Source: Aquincolibacterium sp964606385
GTDB lineage: Bacteria; Omnitrophota; Omnitrophia; Omnitrophales; Aquincolibacteriaceae
Assembly (NCBI GenBank): GCA_964606385.1
Contig: CAZSFZ010000024.1
Location: 1 to 30,844 of the forward strand
DNA: 30,844 nt
Direction: 5' to 3'
The stretch's first letter is position 1. Each line of letters begins with the position of its first letter. Both the position numbers and the translations under genes were made by a program. Shown piece after piece: positions 29,765 to 30,844 of the stretch. Below the pieces are notes generated by a model. The model saw only the letters and a program-made list of their open reading frames with translations. It was not told the DNA's origin and did no database searches.

Positions 29765-30799
29765 TCAATCGGTAGCAGATTCGGTAGCAGTAACCAGGTT
29801 GATTTTCTCGATCTCCTTCGAATATCCTGGGGCCATGTGCGCGTACCGGAGCACCGTTTTATAATCGCCGTGGCCCATCCACGCCATGATCTGCGGAAGA
29901 CTCACTCCGTTCTGGACCGCACGACTCGCGAACGTGTGCCGAAGTTTGTGCCACGCCAGTCCCTTTTCTTTCAGGCCCACCGACTCCAAGACATCGTTGA
30001 TGAAGTTTTCCTTGTACCGGACATACGGTTCTCCGCCAAGCCCGAATAAAACCCCTTTCTTGCCCCGTAGATGCCTCAATTTGATGGCCGCTTCCCTGGA
30101 CATGGGAATGCCCCTGGCCTGGTAGTTCTTGACCGTCCAGCCCCATTTCGGCTTGTTCTTGACGTAGATCATGGGCGGATCCCAAGTGATGTCCTCGCCC
30201 TCGAGATGGAGGATCTCTCCGATCCGGAGGCCTGCGTACCGCGCAACGACGATCATGTCCTTGAGCGGCCGCTCTGCAGCGTCCTCGATTTTTTTATATT
30301 CCTCGTCCGTGAAGAACTGGATCTGGTTCTTCGGGACCTTGCGCGTGTGGATATGATCCGCTGGGTTCGAGCGTAAGTATTTTGGGACCGCACGGGCAAG
30401 GAAGGACTTGATGTAACCGCGCTGATTATTCCACGTTTTCGGGGAAGGGGATTTGACGCGCTTCGTTTTCCCGATCCATTCAGCGATCACCTTCGGCGAG
30501 ATCTGCTCGAGCGTCTCGACCTTCGTCTCCCGGATGAACCGGTTCAGAATGATGAGGACGTCGCGCTTTGTCCTGGGTTTGAGTTTTGAGAGATGCAGAT
30601 TTTCGTACTCGGTAAGATAATCTTTGACGCTGACGCCGATCGGGATCCTGGCCGCCATTTTTTCATGGTCAAGATCGAGCCGCGCCTTCATGAGCTCCGC
30701 GACCTTGCGGTCCCGGCACCGGAGGGACACCTTCTTCCGTTTGCCGTTCTCGAAATAGGAATACTGGAAGATCCCTCGAACGCGGAAGATCGTCGACAT
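29765..30799 (-). CDS. int: Tyrosine-family site-specific integrase
   Basis: The 344-residue integrase has an N-terminal arm-type binding region (residues 1-55), a core-binding domain (about 56-150, VSVKDYLTEYENLHLSKLK) and a catalytic domain from about 165. Catalytic residues are Arg192 in YAGLRIGEIL, Lys near 218-224, His284 and Arg287 in HKLRHTF, His310 in WMGHGD and the nucleophile Tyr319 in VLRYAHM. It would insert the phage genome at the host attachment site. The start codon directly abuts the stop of a preceding minus-strand gene (TAA then ATG). Its last eight codons coincide with arm-type repeat 2. Confidence 0.96.
   Translation of the reverse strand: MSTIFRVRGIFQYSYFENGKRKKVSLRCRDRKVAELMKARLDLDHEKMAARIPIGVSVKDYLTEYENLHLSKLKPRTKRDVLIILNRFIRETKVETLEQISPKVIAEWIGKTKRVKSPSPKTWNNQRGYIKSFLARAVPKYLRSNPADHIHTRKVPKNQIQFFTDEEYKKIEDAAERPLKDMIVVARYAGLRIGEILHLEGEDITWDPPMIYVKNKPKWGWTVKNYQARGIPMSREAAIKLRHLRGKKGVLFGLGGEPYVRYKENFINDVLESVGLKEKGLAWHKLRHTFASRAVQNGVSLPQIMAWMGHGDYKTVLRYAHMAPGYSKEIEKINLVTATESATD
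29768..29792. repeat. Integrase arm-type repeat 2, inside the integrase 3' end
   Basis: This second copy of the 25-base element, with GTAGCA at two places, begins directly next to the integrase stop codon. On the minus strand it encodes the integrase ending around TATESATD. It lies on the other side of the core from repeat 1, as P and P' arms do in lambda attP. Confidence 0.6.
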
Positions 30800-30844
30800 T
30801 TACTTCACTTTTTTCAGATAGATCGAATCGACGACGCCCCGGAT
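30800..30844 (-). CDS. Partial gene at right edge, minus strand
   Basis: On the minus strand a frame enters from beyond the window and ends in TAA at 30800-30802, immediately before the integrase ATG. Only 14 residues are visible (IRGVVDSIYLKKVK). The zero-base junction suggests a shared transcript and coupled translation with the integrase. The family cannot be judged from this fragment. Confidence 0.45.
   Translation of the reverse strand: MRGVVDSIYLKKVK

Noticed and set aside
1..30844. CRISPR arrays and insertion sequences
   Set aside because: No regularly spaced identical repeats with unique spacers and no transposase-like frame were seen on either strand.

Overview
The window carries most of the genome of a temperate, tailed double-stranded DNA phage (siphovirus type). 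The evidence is an HK97-type head module (terminase, portal, protease, capsid), a lambda-like long-tail module (tube protein, frameshifted assembly chaperone, tape measure, and homologues of gpM, gpL, gpK and gpJ) and a tyrosine integrase. Base composition is roughly 58-62% GC, TGA is used as a normal stop, and genes are tightly packed with many ATGA/GTGA overlaps. The lambda-like tail tip suggests a host with a Gram-negative type envelope. The host cannot be named from the sequence; many starts are preceded by an unusual GGGGACA-like ribosome-binding motif, which may fit a poorly sampled bacterial phylum.

Layout. Positions 1-4504 hold an early/replication-associated run of small plus-strand genes: a partial gene at the left edge, a winged-helix protein, a DUF4406-like protein, a DEDDh exonuclease, a cupin, a small protein with an SSB-like tail, several CxxC zinc-finger proteins, a VRR-NUC nuclease and a membrane PH-domain protein. 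Positions 4559-7686 hold a ParB-methyltransferase fusion with an internal G9 tract and the two terminase subunits. Positions 7710-12066 hold a portal fused to a Mu-F domain, the prohead protease, the major capsid protein and a terminator. Positions 12078-16005 hold an accessory cassette of six genes (a Rossmann-like protein, two SAM methyltransferases, a radical SAM/SPASM-like enzyme, a 57-residue zinc finger and a GT4 glycosyltransferase) placed between capsid and connector genes. Positions 15978-25809 hold connector and tail genes. Positions 25836-29191 hold the receptor-binding fibre and a set of small membrane or lysis-region proteins, closed by a terminator at about 29257. Positions 29263-30844 hold a minus-strand small gene, a dense attachment/regulatory region, the integrase and the end of another minus-strand gene.

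The most notable features are: a textbook programmed -1 frameshift in the tail-chaperone gene (A AAA AAC, 7-nt spacer, 12-bp stem); a nine-G tract inside the ParB-methyltransferase gene that could make it phase-variable; the modification cassette between capsid and connector genes; a 42% GC block that exactly carries one of two tandem discoidin domains of the fibre; and an attP-like region with paired arm repeats on both sides of a tRNA-3'-end-like core, together with a possible small RNA. Arm repeats on both sides suggest an unintegrated (circular or virion) phage genome rather than a prophage end.
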